Assembly (NCBI GenBank): GCA_963969595.1
Contig: OZ018409.1
Coordinates: forward strand, 23,034,975 to 23,098,974
Origin: Neckera pumila
Taxonomy: Eukaryota; Streptophyta; Bryopsida; Hypnales; Neckeraceae
Direction: 5' to 3'
DNA length: 64,000 nt
Positions within the stretch are counted from its first letter, which is position 1. Every line of letters begins with the position of its first letter. The translations under genes and the position numbers were made by a program. Below are positions 46,654 to 57,964 of the stretch, piece by piece. Below the pieces are notes generated by a model that was not told where the DNA came from, did no database searches, and saw only the letters and a program-made list of their open reading frames with translations.

Positions 46654-48229
46654 CTGCGCTTGCTTGCGGCAGTACGGTGAGATGAGGTTTGGTTGAGGCT
46701 GAGAATTCTGTATTGAGGTCTGTACAACGCGAAGAACTGAAAGCGGAGATATTATCACTATTGGCAATTGTGAGTTGATTAATTGCCGGCGAGAGTTAGT
46801 ATCCAGGTTGAAGTGATCATCGAGCTCATTGTAATCGTTGCCCTCGTTAGATGTTATATATTGTTCTGACACTGATTAATTAGCCGTGTTCTAGTTAGCT
46901 TTTGGGGTGCTTTCCTTAGGTGATTGTGTACAGATTGAGAAACCAGACTCCATGTGAGAGGAGGTGGCGGGTTACTTGCACTGCGTACCATTCAAATCCA
47001 TGTGTGATCCATCTTGATGTACATGCTCGAATTGACTGAACGGTGTCTGTGTAAGTCAATCTGTTGAACACTGGATTATCCATTTCTACACGGTATCCTT
47101 TCTTGTCGTTTTGAATCTTGTTTAGAATCCTTGCTTAATTTTGGATGTATCAGTGTGCAAACACACTATTTTCTTCAATTACATCAAATTGATCACAAAC
47201 TCAAAAGATTTAAATTAAGATCTAAAAAGATTGGAGTAATACTTTTGACAAGAGATTGTCCTGAAGCAGCATTGGAGATGTCCAGGTAAACTGGTTGGAT
47301 GTTGCTGTTTTTGTTCAATGATGTTGAACAAAAATTTTCATGGTTTACATTTTCTTCACTCACTGACGTAATGATCAGGCCATAATATCTTTGCACATGC
47401 TTTTTTTGTTTTATCATAAGTGTTCAATTTGTGCACCCAGAGTCTGGATTTGGCTTTGGGACATCCGGGAAGGAACCTCGGCACTCCAAATGGATGCTTC
47501 AGTGGTATTTTCCCACCTCAACTCCCATCGCTCTGAACATGAAACAATTTCATGTGCATCCATTTGAAGGAAGATTTCAACCCCTTAAAAGTGCTCCAAA
47601 TTTTAGATGATGCATACAGATTCTAAGGCTTTTTTTTGTCCAAATTCTTACTTATTAATGTGGCGAAATGTTTGGACAGTTAAAAAGCATCCTTCCTTCA
47701 TGACCAATTTGATGAAATTAAGGTGAACCAAATGTTTGTAGGAAGATAGAAGCAAAATTGTGTAAGTTACAATCGAAAAAGGTTTGGAAAAATATTAAGA
47801 ATTCATTACAGCTACAAATAAATAAAAAAACATATGGACAAAAACTACCACGGAACCCAATTTGATACCAGTTCAACTCATACCATATAATGAGGATTCA
47901 GTTTGGCATACTATATGAATTGAAATTTTATTAGTCAGTTGGATTGCATGCTTACTTGATTGTCTTAAAATGTTCTAAGAATGATTTATTGTGCCAAATT
48001 CTTGTTCAAATCAGTTACAGTAGCTTAAGGTCACCTTTAGCACATTTTTACCATATAATTAGTTAAAATTGGAGAGTCTAGTTTGATTGTTCAATTTTTA
48101 TTAATAAGTTATTTGGTAATTATTAAGTAATTTTTCTTAACTTTTTTGGCAACCCTTCAAATTTTTCTTGGAAGTTGAATAGTTTTCTTCATTCCATAGG
48201 AAAGTGATAGTCATGGCTTTCAATCACAA
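46654..48229. other. ERF downstream flank and intergenic DNA
   Basis: GC content falls gradually. A small inverted repeat, CCAAATGGATGC / GCATCCATTTG, lies at about 47487-47570 and may be a tiny MITE. Nothing else is recognised. Confidence 0.35.
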
Positions 48230-48690
48230 GAGTCTAAGTAGAAGAGGTTACCATGTGGGAGAAACTTGACCATTACAACCTCTTTACCAAAAAACTACAC
48301 TAAAAATGATATTTAGTGTTGGCAACACTAATTACGAACCTTGACACTAAATATCATAAGTAAGTAACACTAAATCTAATTTCTAACACTAAATATGCTC
48401 TATGGTAAATCTGAAATCTGAAAAGGTTTACATTTAGTGTTAGAACACGTTAAAAAAATGAACTTGCAAAGGAAGCGGAGGTGGAGGCGGAGGCGGCGCA
48501 TTGAAGTCCAACACAACACTAAATCCGCTACAATTCAGATTTAGTGTTGTGGTTGGTAGGGGGGTAAAACACTAAATGTCATACTACACTAAATATCATT
48601 TTTAGTGTAGTGAGCTTACCACTTAGAAGGTGGTCAAGGTCAAATTTTCCCACATGGTAATCCCTCCTACTTCCCTTGTAAATGAATTCA
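48230..48690. mobile_element. foldback element carrying a TACACTAAA MITE in its loop
   Basis: Outside the inner MITE, the flanks are inverted copies of each other over at least 50 bp: TTACCATGTGGGA from 48248 and its complement TCCCACATGGTAA ending 48660, continuing as 'gaccat/gacctt' inward and 'aagtag..ag' outward. Either one element has very long TIRs, or a hairpin element was hit in its loop. Confidence 0.6.
48294..48611. mobile_element. MITE with CTACACTAAAAA ends, copy 2
   Basis: 26-bp perfect TIRs begin ACTACACTAAAAATG. The interior matches 25631-25910 for much of its length, then differs in a GC-rich insert (48470-48510). Confidence 0.85.
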
Positions 48691-48830
48691 TTATTTTTTC
48701 ATAGTGTTCTTGCTTAGTTTGTTGTAAAGTTAGAAGAATGAATTTAGATTCCACTTTATCTAGTAGACATGTCATGGGATCAAAATATATAAGTATTTTT
48801 TTTGATATTTTGACTTTCTTTATGTTTAAC

Positions 48831-49062
48831 ATTAGATGATATTTGGAGGTCTTGGAAGGCCGTTTCAAGCCTGTTCCCTGATCTGCCCAGATTCAGTGAA
48901 CGTCGTACAGGTGTGTCAGAATTTTTTTTTTTTTCTCCAAAAATGATGCGGCAATCGCTTGACCATGTTAGCTAGCTACTGTTGCTGTGTTCTCGTAGTC
49001 TGAGATTGCAGCAGATAGCAGGGGAACTCGAAGCCCTCCAAGACCCCCAAATCTCATCTAAT
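48831..49062. mobile_element. ATTAGG family MITE, copy 5
   Basis: TIRs of about 40 bp: ATTAGATGATATTTGGAGGT and complement of ...CAAATCTCATCTAAT, continuing inward with 'cttgga.ggc'. The interior holds a run of T and a GC-richer centre. Confidence 0.8.
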
Positions 49063-49261
49063 GTTTTCCTTGGATTCAACAAAGTGACTTGTTAATTTCC
49101 AAAACCGTGCGGCTTCAAAAATTTAATTATTTTTCACTAGAGATGATCCTAAGCTATAGTAATCTAGATTGGAGAAAAAAATTTAGATAAGCACTAGAAA
49201 ATCCCTTTCTCAATTCTATTTTATCTCTTTCCAAATTCCTCGCTGCAGAGGAAAATGGTAC

Positions 49262-49602
49262 ATTAGGAAAAATATTGGGCCTGCAGAAGGCTGCAAGACT
49301 ACATAGTAGTAGAGCAATTATAGGAAAAGTAATTAATTAATTATTTATTTATTTTAAAAAATCTGACGGGGCACTACTTTTTCCACGTTAGACTGGTGGT
49401 TTCAAAAATATTTTTAATCTTTAATTTTTTCTCCCCCCAAAAAATATTAAAAAAATTTTATTTTTTATTTTTTTTGTATTTGCACCGTGACTGTGCCAAA
49501 AATAAAAATTTAGTTTGGACTTTTTGTAATAGAAATAGGAAACGGGATCTTTTTTACTTATTTTGGAGATGTGGACACATATTTCTTCAAATCTCATGTA
49601 AT
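49262..49602. mobile_element. ATTAGG family MITE, copy 6, diverged
   Basis: The left end ATTAGGAAAAATATTGGGCC and the interior 'ctgacggggcac...ccacgtta' are typical. The right end is decayed ('caaatctcatgtaat'). Confidence 0.6.
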
Positions 49603-49991
49603 ACTTGAGTGATACGAGGTAATTCCTAGATATCAAAAGTAGGTGATGCCTAGATAATATCTGGCTATTAGACTTGAAATATAGCAATTATTAGTCTATA
49701 TTGACTAAAGAAAATAAATTTTCCTTTACAAAGAATAGCCAACATCTTCACTACATGCAAGTGGCAGAAAATTATGCATAAAAAATCCATTGAATGGGGT
49801 GAGATTATAAAAGAATGGGATAGGCCACAACACAGAAGAAGAGACTGAGGGGGCCGATTTTGCGTGGTTTGACACATGGGGCTTTTAAATTTGCAAATGA
49901 TAGCAAGGGCAAGCTGGACATTAAGTATCTTGAGCTTGCCTTTAGTAAGGACTTGGACTTGAATTTGTAGTGGTCTTTGTTATTGTTGTCA
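49603..49991. other. intergenic, nothing recognised
   Basis: No supported features. Confidence 0.4.
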
Positions 49992-50920
49992 TTGACTCCT
50001 AAAGGACTAACATGCGATTTTTGGCTACATAGTTGGACAGGTACGCGTGACTAGAGATTTTTGTATTTTTAGCCCAATTTTTAATAGAAGGTGGGGACAA
50101 GGAATATCTTTCATATGCACCAAATTTCATGACATTTGGAAATATGAGTCAAAAGTTATGACCTAATATGTTACTTTTTTTTGTAACTAGGCAGTCTGGG
50201 CAGATAAAAAAAAATCACTTTATTCAATAAAAAAAATTGAAACTGGTTTCTTAGAGTCACGGCATATGCGTGGAAAGCTTTGAATCATTCAATTTTGATC
50301 AATGAATAAAAAATTATGAGAAGTTTTTGTTTGCGGGCAATTATGGATTCTCTATTCTAAAATAAACTTTGAAGTCCTTTATCTTACTCAGTTTTCAATA
50401 CTTTTTTAAATAAATAAAATCATAGAATGTATATAGTTTATTACAGCATTGAAATAATTGGGATTGGCATTCTTCAATTCCATAATTAAATTCTTAACAA
50501 TTTAGTATTTGGAATCATTTTCTACCACTGTCTACTTACTTATTTTTTTTTGTATATGTTGCACAATTCCAAATGATGTGAAAATTTTCAAGCATGTGAC
50601 CAACTTGCCTAGGAAAATGATACCCAGGAAGCACCACCATTTTGGACATTTTTCATAGAAAAGTGAGCTTATGAAAGGCAGCTGTCCGGTTTTTTGCAAG
50701 TAAAAAGAGGGGTTTTGCCAATTCAAATGCTAATATCTTGCAACCCACATGGTGGAAATTTCTAAAAAAATTTCTACATCTTTTCAAACTAGTGTACTAC
50801 AAGATCCTACAGTTGCATATGTCAAAAAAAGTTTTTTTCCAAGAATTTGGTACTTTGGTCTAAAATTGGCACTTTTTTAGTGTTTTTGGTAAAACATAGT
50901 CATAGAAATCTACGGGTTAA
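49992..50920. mobile_element. TTAA family element, 929 bp
   Basis: The left end TGACTCCTAAAGGACTAACATG is a decayed terminus and the right end ...CTACGGGTTAA is also decayed. The interior is collinear with 41972-42888. Confidence 0.8.
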
Positions 50921-50947
50921 TGCTTTTTGATTCACCTTTATCTGTAT

Positions 50948-51160
50948 TTCTAAATGCTTTTCACTTCATTTTTACACAATTTGAGGATTTAAGAGGAGAC
51001 AAAGAAGGGGAAGGAGATAATGATATTCAAGTTTATGGTTTTCATATGTTTTTCTAAATACTTTTCTCTTCATTTTTACACAATTTCAGAAATTAAGAGG
51101 AGACGAAGAAGGGGAAGGAGATGAAATTAGGGGTTAGGGTTTTCACATGTTTCTCTACAA
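50948..51160 (+). repeat. 103-bp tandem duplication
   Basis: TTTCTAAATGCTTTTCACTT... at 50948 and again from 51051, both followed by 'catttttacacaattt' and 'aagaggagac.aagaaggggaaggagat'. Lies between two TTAA elements. Confidence 0.9.
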
Positions 51161-51280
51161 AGATTAGGGAAATTACGAAGATTTTAAGGTTGCGCTTAGT
51201 TCCATTACAGCCCCCAAAATAAGCTGTGAACAAAATTACAGGTTGAGTTTGTAATGACTGGTTGTTTTTAAACACTATTT

Positions 51281-52216
51281 ATCCTCTAAACGATCAAACA
51301 CTGTTTTTTGGCAACATAGCGATTTTGGGCAGCTCACTACGAATGGAACTTTTATTTTTTTTCTTTAAAATTTTCACATATGATGTGCCCAAGGAGTAGC
51401 TTTACGACCCAAAAATTTTCATAACATTTGACAACATTGTTAAAAAGTTAGTGCATGATAATTATGTCATTTTCGTTGGTCAGCAGGCAACCTGTGCAGC
51501 TCAAAAAAATTCTTTAAAAATCACTTTTTAAGAAAATAAAAATTTGAAATTGGTTCTTTAGATTTATGTATACACGGGAAACTTTGAATCATTCCATTTT
51601 GATTAATGAGTCAAAAGTTATGAGGATTCTTAATTTGAGGGTAGTTATGGAATTTCTACTCTAAAATAAACTTTGAAGTCCATTATTTAACTCAACTTTC
51701 AGTACTTTTGAAAAAAATAAAAACATTGGGTGAAGATTAATTATTACAACATTACAACCGTTGCGATTGGCACTTTTTAATTCCATAACAAAATTCTTGA
51801 CAATTTAGTATTTTGAATCATTCTCTACTTCTTTCTACTTACTATTTTTTTCCTATATGTTGTACAATTCCAAATGATCTGAAATTTTTCAAACATGTAG
51901 CCAATTTAAGAATAAATCCAAAAAATAACCACCATTTTGGACATTTTTTCATATAAAAGTGACCTTGTGAAGTGTAGCTACCCGGATTTTCGCAGGGACA
52001 AAAAAGCATTTTTGTCAATTCAAACGCTAATATCTTGCAATATACACGGTGGAAAATTCTGAAATTTTTTCCACATCTTTTCAAACTAGTTTAATACAAG
52101 ATCTTATGGTTATAAGTGTCCAAAAATCTTTTTTTTTCAAAATTTGGTATTAGTACTTGAAATGACAGTTTTGGAGCAATTTTGGTGAAAACATAGTCAA
52201 AAAACTTTAGGGGTTC
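51281..52216. mobile_element. TTAA family element, about 936 bp, decayed ends
   Basis: Interior collinear with 41972-42888 throughout. The ends are ATCCTCTAAACGATCAAAC and ACTTTAGGGGTTCA, so the TTAA flanks are mutated. Confidence 0.75.
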
Positions 52217-52813
52217 ATAAAATTTTTGAAGTTCTTTTAAAAGATGGACAAGTGTAACCCTTTGAGAATTTTTGAATGAAAAAGTTTTGCAATTCAATGA
52301 AAAACTGATTAGTGTACCCCTTTCAAAATTTGAGAAAAAATTTTGCAACCAATAGAATAACACATTTACCCCTATTGTAATTCATGTATGATTTTGGTAT
52401 TGATTAGTTTTCAAAATGCATTCACTATACACTATACATTCACTATACATTCAAAAGTGCTTGGCTATGATACAATATGTTTATGCTACCTGACAGTGGT
52501 GATGAGAGTCTAGAGGGGCAAAAATAATTAAGTGGCTATATAGTAACCCAATGGCTTACCTTACTTTATTTCAATTTGAAGTTGAACCTAAGATCACGTT
52601 TATAAATTTAGAATGAATAAAAAAAAATTGTTTACAATATTGAATGCAACAATTTTTAATTTTTTCTAGCTGCCAATGAAGAGAATATACAATGATATTT
52701 CACACTATAAGGTATGAACTACACCTACTTATAAGGTATGAACACCTTCTATTGTCACTAATGACAATTGAGCATAGTTCCTATTATTAAACATAAATTA
52801 TTATTCTTAAATC
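52217..52813. other. intergenic with small direct repeats
   Basis: Short direct repeats include 'tataaggtatgaac' twice near 52710-52742 and 'cactatacatt' near 52430. No gene is seen. Confidence 0.4.
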
Positions 52814-53733
52814 TTAATCCCTAAGGACCATTGTCCCTTGGGGGACAGATGGGATTTTGGATAGGTATCCACGGTCTCAATTTTTGTTTTGATTTTTTGA
52901 AACTTTTTTAGAAGATAGAAAAATTGATTAGCTTTGTAGGAATATAATTTTTTTTTCAATCAGTGCTTGAGAACAAAAGTTAAGCCCAAAGAATCTCAAA
53001 ATAGGGGAGAAGGGGTGGCAAATAAAAATTTGAAAAATTTGAATTTTTTTTTGAATTTTTTTTTCTCATAGGCTATATTTTTTTCTACAGGGAAAGCTTT
53101 GATTCATTCTATTTAGATTTCTTATGGGAAAATTATGGACAATCTGTTTTTGGGGGCAATTAGAGCATCATCTTGAAAAATAACTTCTAGGATTCATTTA
53201 TGAATGCAATTTCTACAATATTTCAAGTTTTTTTATGCATGGTTTAGTTTTCTTGCTAGAAAAATCTCACCATTATGATAGTGCATTTTAAATCCACCGT
53301 AAAGATATTTAAATTATTTAGATTTTCCTCCTATCTCATACCTAATTTCCACTTAATAAATTTTTCATGAATTAAAATTAATCTTTTTTTGAAGTTTTTT
53401 CCCCTAGATTCTCAACTCAAATCTCCACCATAAAGATTTAAAGCTCAAAACTCTGTAGTCCAAAAACATTAAAGTTATGAAGGTTCAAAGTCAGAAAATG
53501 CAATCCTGTAATGTACTGAAAAACTTGTTTTTTTCACTTTAAACGCAAATATCTTGCAATCTCTGCGGTCAAAAATTCTGAAATTTTTTCCACATATTTT
53601 TATACTTAAGTGTAATATTCTATGGTTAGATGTCCAAAAAAAAAAAGGTTTTCAAATTTTTTTACTATTTGCTAAAGAAATGATAGTTTTGAGTATTTTT
53701 TGGCAAACAAAAGGCCTTGGTCCTTTAGGATCC
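52814..53733. mobile_element. TTAA family element, 920 bp
   Basis: TTAATCCCTAAGGACCATTG to GGTCCTTTAGGATCC (right flank mutated). In the subfamily of 34527-35444. A 131-codon ORF beginning near its right end is AT-rich chance sequence. Confidence 0.8.
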
Positions 53734-53976
53734 ATTGCAATTGAAAGAAAATTCCAATATATTTTAGGATGCATTATTTGGACACCATTATATGAACAAG
53801 TTGTGAATTTTCAAGACACTATCTCCAGGTATACCAAAATGAACACTACTCTTATAGACTTTCATTTATCATGTTATAAATACATCTTATATCAACAATA
53901 TCTAATATTTTGTGATACTTTTTGGATCAAATGTAGGTATCGCATTTAAGGCATTGCTAATTATGGCTGTAGTACC

Positions 53977-54628
53977 TTAATCCCTAAATGTAAGTATTTA
54001 CCAAAATTTGGTGCCTCGTGCCTTGTGCAAATTTTGGTGAGTACAAAATTTATAAGTCAAATAAAACCTTATCAAGTCACTGTATTTAGTTATTTTTGTT
54101 TTTGAAAAATTCTTATTGGTTTAGCATCAAAAATCCAATTTTGAAAATGAATGATTATGATTTTCTATTCAAGATTTTGTACAAGGGTGTTCAATGCAAA
54201 TCTTGATTTTTTAGTGTTGAGGACTCTCGGAAATGAGCCTCAAATACACTTGATCTTAGAAGAAAAGTCACAATAGAAATTCGTGTACAGAAATTGTAAA
54301 GTAGATTTTGAGAAGTTATAAATTGATTGGGGTTATGCATGTTATATCCATTAACCTCTATTTTTTTGGTGGCCTCAAGTTTAGGTTTGATATATGAAAA
54401 GAGGACCAAATGACTTCAATTCACTTTCACAAGTTCAGCACCCTCATAATCAAACATTTTAATCTTTCAATCCATAAGTGATCTTGTTGTGTTTTCTTTT
54501 CCCCTATGATCTCTGTGTAACATGTCTAGTTTGGATATGTATAGTTACAATTCAAAAAATTTGATAAAACTTATCAAAATGTTGCTCAATTCAGAAGCTC
54601 GAAAAATGCCATGGGCATTTAGTGTTTA
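53977..54628. mobile_element. TTAA family, short subfamily, copy 2
   Basis: TTAATCCCTAAATGTAAG to GGGCATTTAGTGTTTA. Collinear with 18466-19133. Confidence 0.75.
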
Positions 54629-57362
54629 TATATATAATGTGAAATCTCCCTAACAAGGTTGAAGAGGAAAACAGTTCTTATATCCATTTGGATTTTAGTC
54701 GCTTCACGATAGAGAACCCTAATCCGGAGTTCTGTGATTAGTAGTGATATCTCAATTCACTCGTAGTCGATGAGAAAAGTTTAAGATGGGACTTAGCATT
54801 TGCCGTAAACCCTAAAACCCACTTGTGGGTGTTCTGTGAATGTTAAATTTATTTACTGGCAGCAGTTTAGCTTGTTACGTGATATGCTGTTGCTCACATA
54901 TATGGAGGAAAAGAACAAAACCCTTTCCATCATCTTCTAGTCAGCTTCAATTTGTGCCCCATGCGGCAGTTGTTCCTCCATGAAAGGGAAGACTCCTGCA
55001 GACTCGGTATGGGGCAGTTGCATTTTCTACGCTTACATAAACATCCCGCACACTTTGCATGCGGAGAGCCGGAGACAAGTCTCAAACAATGGATTTAGGG
55101 CCACGAAGAAGCAGACGTCAGATAGGAGCGAAAGACTAATTTCTGTAATTAATCAGGGCCGCAGTCCGGCTCATTTGAACTATGCTAATCATCACCCGCC
55201 TGCTTCTTCTAACCACGAACTAATCATAGGATTAGGATTGCAAGGTCTCAGATCGTCCTAGTCAGATGTGTGGTCATCAAAATGTTTCAGAAAACCATAA
55301 TTTGTTCAATCATCAAGGACCTTGTAGCGCTTCTGGCAATGTGCGACTGAAAGGATAAACAATAATGAAGACTTCCTCAATGTAAGTCAATAACTTAGAC
55401 GGCGAATTAAACGATAATCCAACGGACGAAGAAGGTCTCAGTATCCTATGAATCTTCAGGTGACAATGCCACTCAGCTATATGCTTGTCATTGTTTTGGC
55501 ATCATTGACCTTCCACACATACTTCCACTAACAGCACGAACATCTAAATATGTAGCATCGTAGTTTAACATGATTTCTCACCAGTCTGAGAAACCAGCTG
55601 ATATCAACGCAATTTTGTCTACGAAGAGGAACAGCCATCACCTCCAAGAAAACGAGGTTAAGGTCCCTGTCCGCTTCGCAAATAACTTGAAACTTAGAGT
55701 CCACATATAAAACAAGAATTACAATTTACGTACTTCTATGAGCGCTAAATGTCAGTTAGGGATTAGGCTTGAAGCAAATTCCTCGATGGAAACAGCGAGA
55801 CGGAATCAGAGCTCGATCAGAGAGACGCGTAAAACATGCTCACAAGAATACACCTAAGATCTTTACCTCCACCAAAAACACAAAAGATAACAATAGTTCG
55901 CCAGCGCCCCTAATCGGCAGCAGTAGCTATACAATTGAAACCCTATAAGACAGCAGTACCGGCCCTGAAATCGGACCTAAGCCAGAAAAAGGTTTCCCAT
56001 GGCATCACTAATTCAACAATAAACATAGCCAGAATCACCATCCTCCGAAATACTCAATCCAAAAGGATTGGGAAGCAACCGGAAACCAATGCCGCAGCCG
56101 CAAACAACAAGTGCTCTTCGTAGAGGGTGAGGACGACAAATTATAGGTGGAAATTAGGGTTTAAGGATGATTCTCATCGTAGTAGATGAATTCTGCAATT
56201 CTGGATGAGGAGTCCTGGTCAGGATAGCCGTTGATTTGGGATGATTATCATCTACGAATATAACGTCTGTTCATCCGGTCTTGTTTTTGGCGGGCAACCA
56301 AGTGTCGTGCAGCTTGAGAGCACAGAGTTTTTCGAGTACCGCCGTTTCTATAGAGGGCTGGTGTGTATTTGGTGTGGGTGCTCAATTTCGTGAGGCCGAT
56401 CTGAGAGGTTTCTGAGCAGTTTGTGAACAGGAGTTGAGTCATTTTGGCGTCGGCTATCCCTGAGACTTCATAGTGTCAAATGCTGCAATCGTTGGGATAT
56501 TTGCCACTGTCCTCGAAGGTTTGTACGTAGCGTTAATGTTTACTCGTGTGTACGTGTTTGATTCGTTGTCAAAGATGAATTGGTTGAAATGTGTCCTGTT
56601 TCGTTGTAGCTGTAGGTCGTTTTTCGCCTCTTGTAGAGGAAGATCTTATGTATGTGCTCAGTTGAGAAGTTACAATTAATTCTATCTTGAAGCCTTCTTG
56701 AATGTTGATAAGTAACGTGTGATCGAGCTTCAATATGCCGGGAATGACGATGCTGGCGTGTTGGGGATGGAGTAATGATAATTGCAAGGCGGAGAAGAGA
56801 TTTTTCTAAGGTGCTTGCAATTACCTTAATGTGGCGTCATGTCAAGTACATCTGCCCTGTCGTCAAAGAGTCTTGTACAGTACAACGGAGAAGTGCTTTG
56901 AAGATGCAGCTCCGAGGAAACATGGTAGAGTTGTTTATTGAATTAGTTTATAATATTTCTGTCTTCAACTAGGAGCTTCTGTACACGCGCAGGCTTTGAT
57001 TGACTTCCATACTACCTCGTAGTCTCTTTCGGCTTTCTTTCTGCGCTTTGCCGTTACTTTTGAAGACGCTATGATGATCGAAAGTTAACTTCATCTGTGA
57101 CGTTTCAAAATTACGTCTCTTGTGGTGAACATGTCGTTTCCGAGAGCAGCGTGGGTGGACTGAGGTTCATCAGTGAGAAGTTACTTATGCTCATCTGTAG
57201 TGTTTCTTCCTGCCTTTCATCAGGCAGCTTCCGAAATTAGCCAGCGAGTTCGCTGCCTCTTGCTTGCGCTGGTATTCGACTGAATTGCCTGCATTCTCAT
57301 CGCAGCGTTTCGGTCGTCAATTGTCCGCAATGTGGAGTGTACGCGGTGCAGTCTAAGCCGCC
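54629..57362. other. gene-like region with telo-boxes, no firm gene
   Basis: Base composition (about 40-45% GC) is like the genic blocks. Telo-box-type motifs AACCCTAA (54715-54722) and AAACCCTAAA (54807-54816) face plus, and TTAGGGTTT (56154-56162) faces minus. Such motifs are common near starts of plant housekeeping genes. Candidate frames are small: plus 54980-55261 (93 codons), minus 56248-56442 (64 codons), and a minus 32-codon hydrophobic frame at 55943-56041. None matches a family I know. One or two small or mostly non-coding transcription units may lie here. Confidence 0.35.
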
Positions 57363-57565
57363 ATGAATTTCTTCCGACTTCGCTCTGTTGCTTACAGTCC
57401 AGGAGGAACGTCGTCTTTTCGGCTGTTTCTTACCTTACTATTTTTCCTCTCAGTAACACTGATATCGGTCTCGTCTGGTGAAGAGTTTATATTGGAAAAT
57501 GGAACCAGATTGGACATCTGGAGCAGGGACCCGCGTCGTGGTGTGTGGGGTCTGACCGGGAGATA
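57363..57565 (+). CDS. short ORF with signal-peptide-like start, possibly a truncated first exon
   Basis: A 67-codon frame begins ATGAATTTC after GC-rich, promoter-like DNA. Residues 19-38 (FRLFLTLLFFLSVTLISVSS) form a hydrophobic core like a secretory signal with a possible cleavage near the following SGEEF. The rest is polar (ILENGTRLDIW...). The TAG stop at 57563-57565 directly precedes the tRNA-Cys gene. This could be the remains of a gene for a secreted or membrane protein cut short by the tRNA insertion, or a chance frame. No family is recognised. Confidence 0.3.
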
Positions 57566-57636
57566 GGAGGTATAGCTCAGTGGTAGAGCAATCGGCTGCA
57601 GTCCGATAGGTCAGCGGTTCAACCCCGCTTGCCTCC
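57566..57636 (+). tRNA. tRNA-Cys (anticodon GCA)
   Basis: A full cloverleaf can be drawn: acceptor GGAGGTA/TGCCTCC (one G-T pair), D stem GCTC/GAGC, anticodon stem ATCGG/CCGAT with loop CTGCAGT (anticodon GCA), and T stem AGCGG/CCGCT with loop TTCAACC. No intron. The internal promoters are visible as an A-box (AGCTCAGTGGTAGAG region) and a B-box (GGTTCAACCCC at 57616-57626). No CCA is encoded, and a TTTT terminator for RNA polymerase III follows at 57641-57644. The layout is that of a eukaryotic nuclear tRNA rather than an organellar one. Confidence 0.95.
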
Positions 57637-57640
57637 TTCA

Positions 57641-57644
57641 TTTT
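57641..57644 (+). terminator. RNA polymerase III T-run
   Basis: TTTT four bases after the tRNA, with further T-runs behind it as backup. Confidence 0.75.
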
Positions 57645-57760
57645 GCTTTTATTTTTCTCGGACTGCAGTTGCATACGGAGTTCCATTTTTTTATGTCAGT
57701 TTTTTCTAACTTTTATTTTTTCCATGGCAGTTATGTCATGATACCAGTTTTTTCGAGGTA

Positions 57761-57941
57761 CAGTAGAACCTCTCTAAGCTGATAGGGTCCTGGACCGGTC
57801 TGACAAATTGATTTATAGTGGTTTATTGACTTCTGGAGGGTCATTTTTAGTCACAGCCTTTTTTATGTGGCCCAAATTGATTTATATTGGTTTTCGGAGG
57901 TTTATATGCTTACAAAGGCTTGACTTAGAGAGGTTCTTCTG
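57761..57941. mobile_element. TA-flanked MITE, CAGTAGAACCTCT family
   Basis: TIRs CAGTAGAACCTCTCTAAG and the inverted CTTAGAGAGGTTCTTCTG are flanked by TA on both sides. This type of short element is seen in many plant genomes and fits the Tc1/mariner group. The interior repeats 'aaattgatttata.tggtt'. Confidence 0.8.
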
Positions 57942-57964
57942 TATCAAGTTTGAAAACTGTTCAT

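Noticed and set aside
53554..53949. 131-codon ORF
   Set aside because: It spans the end of a TTAA element and flanking AT-rich DNA, and is rich in Ile, Phe and Lys as expected by chance.
57450..57686. Minus-strand ORF of 78 codons
   Set aside because: Its central part (GVEPLTYRTAADCSTTELYL) is the antisense translation of the tRNA-Cys gene, a common spurious prediction.
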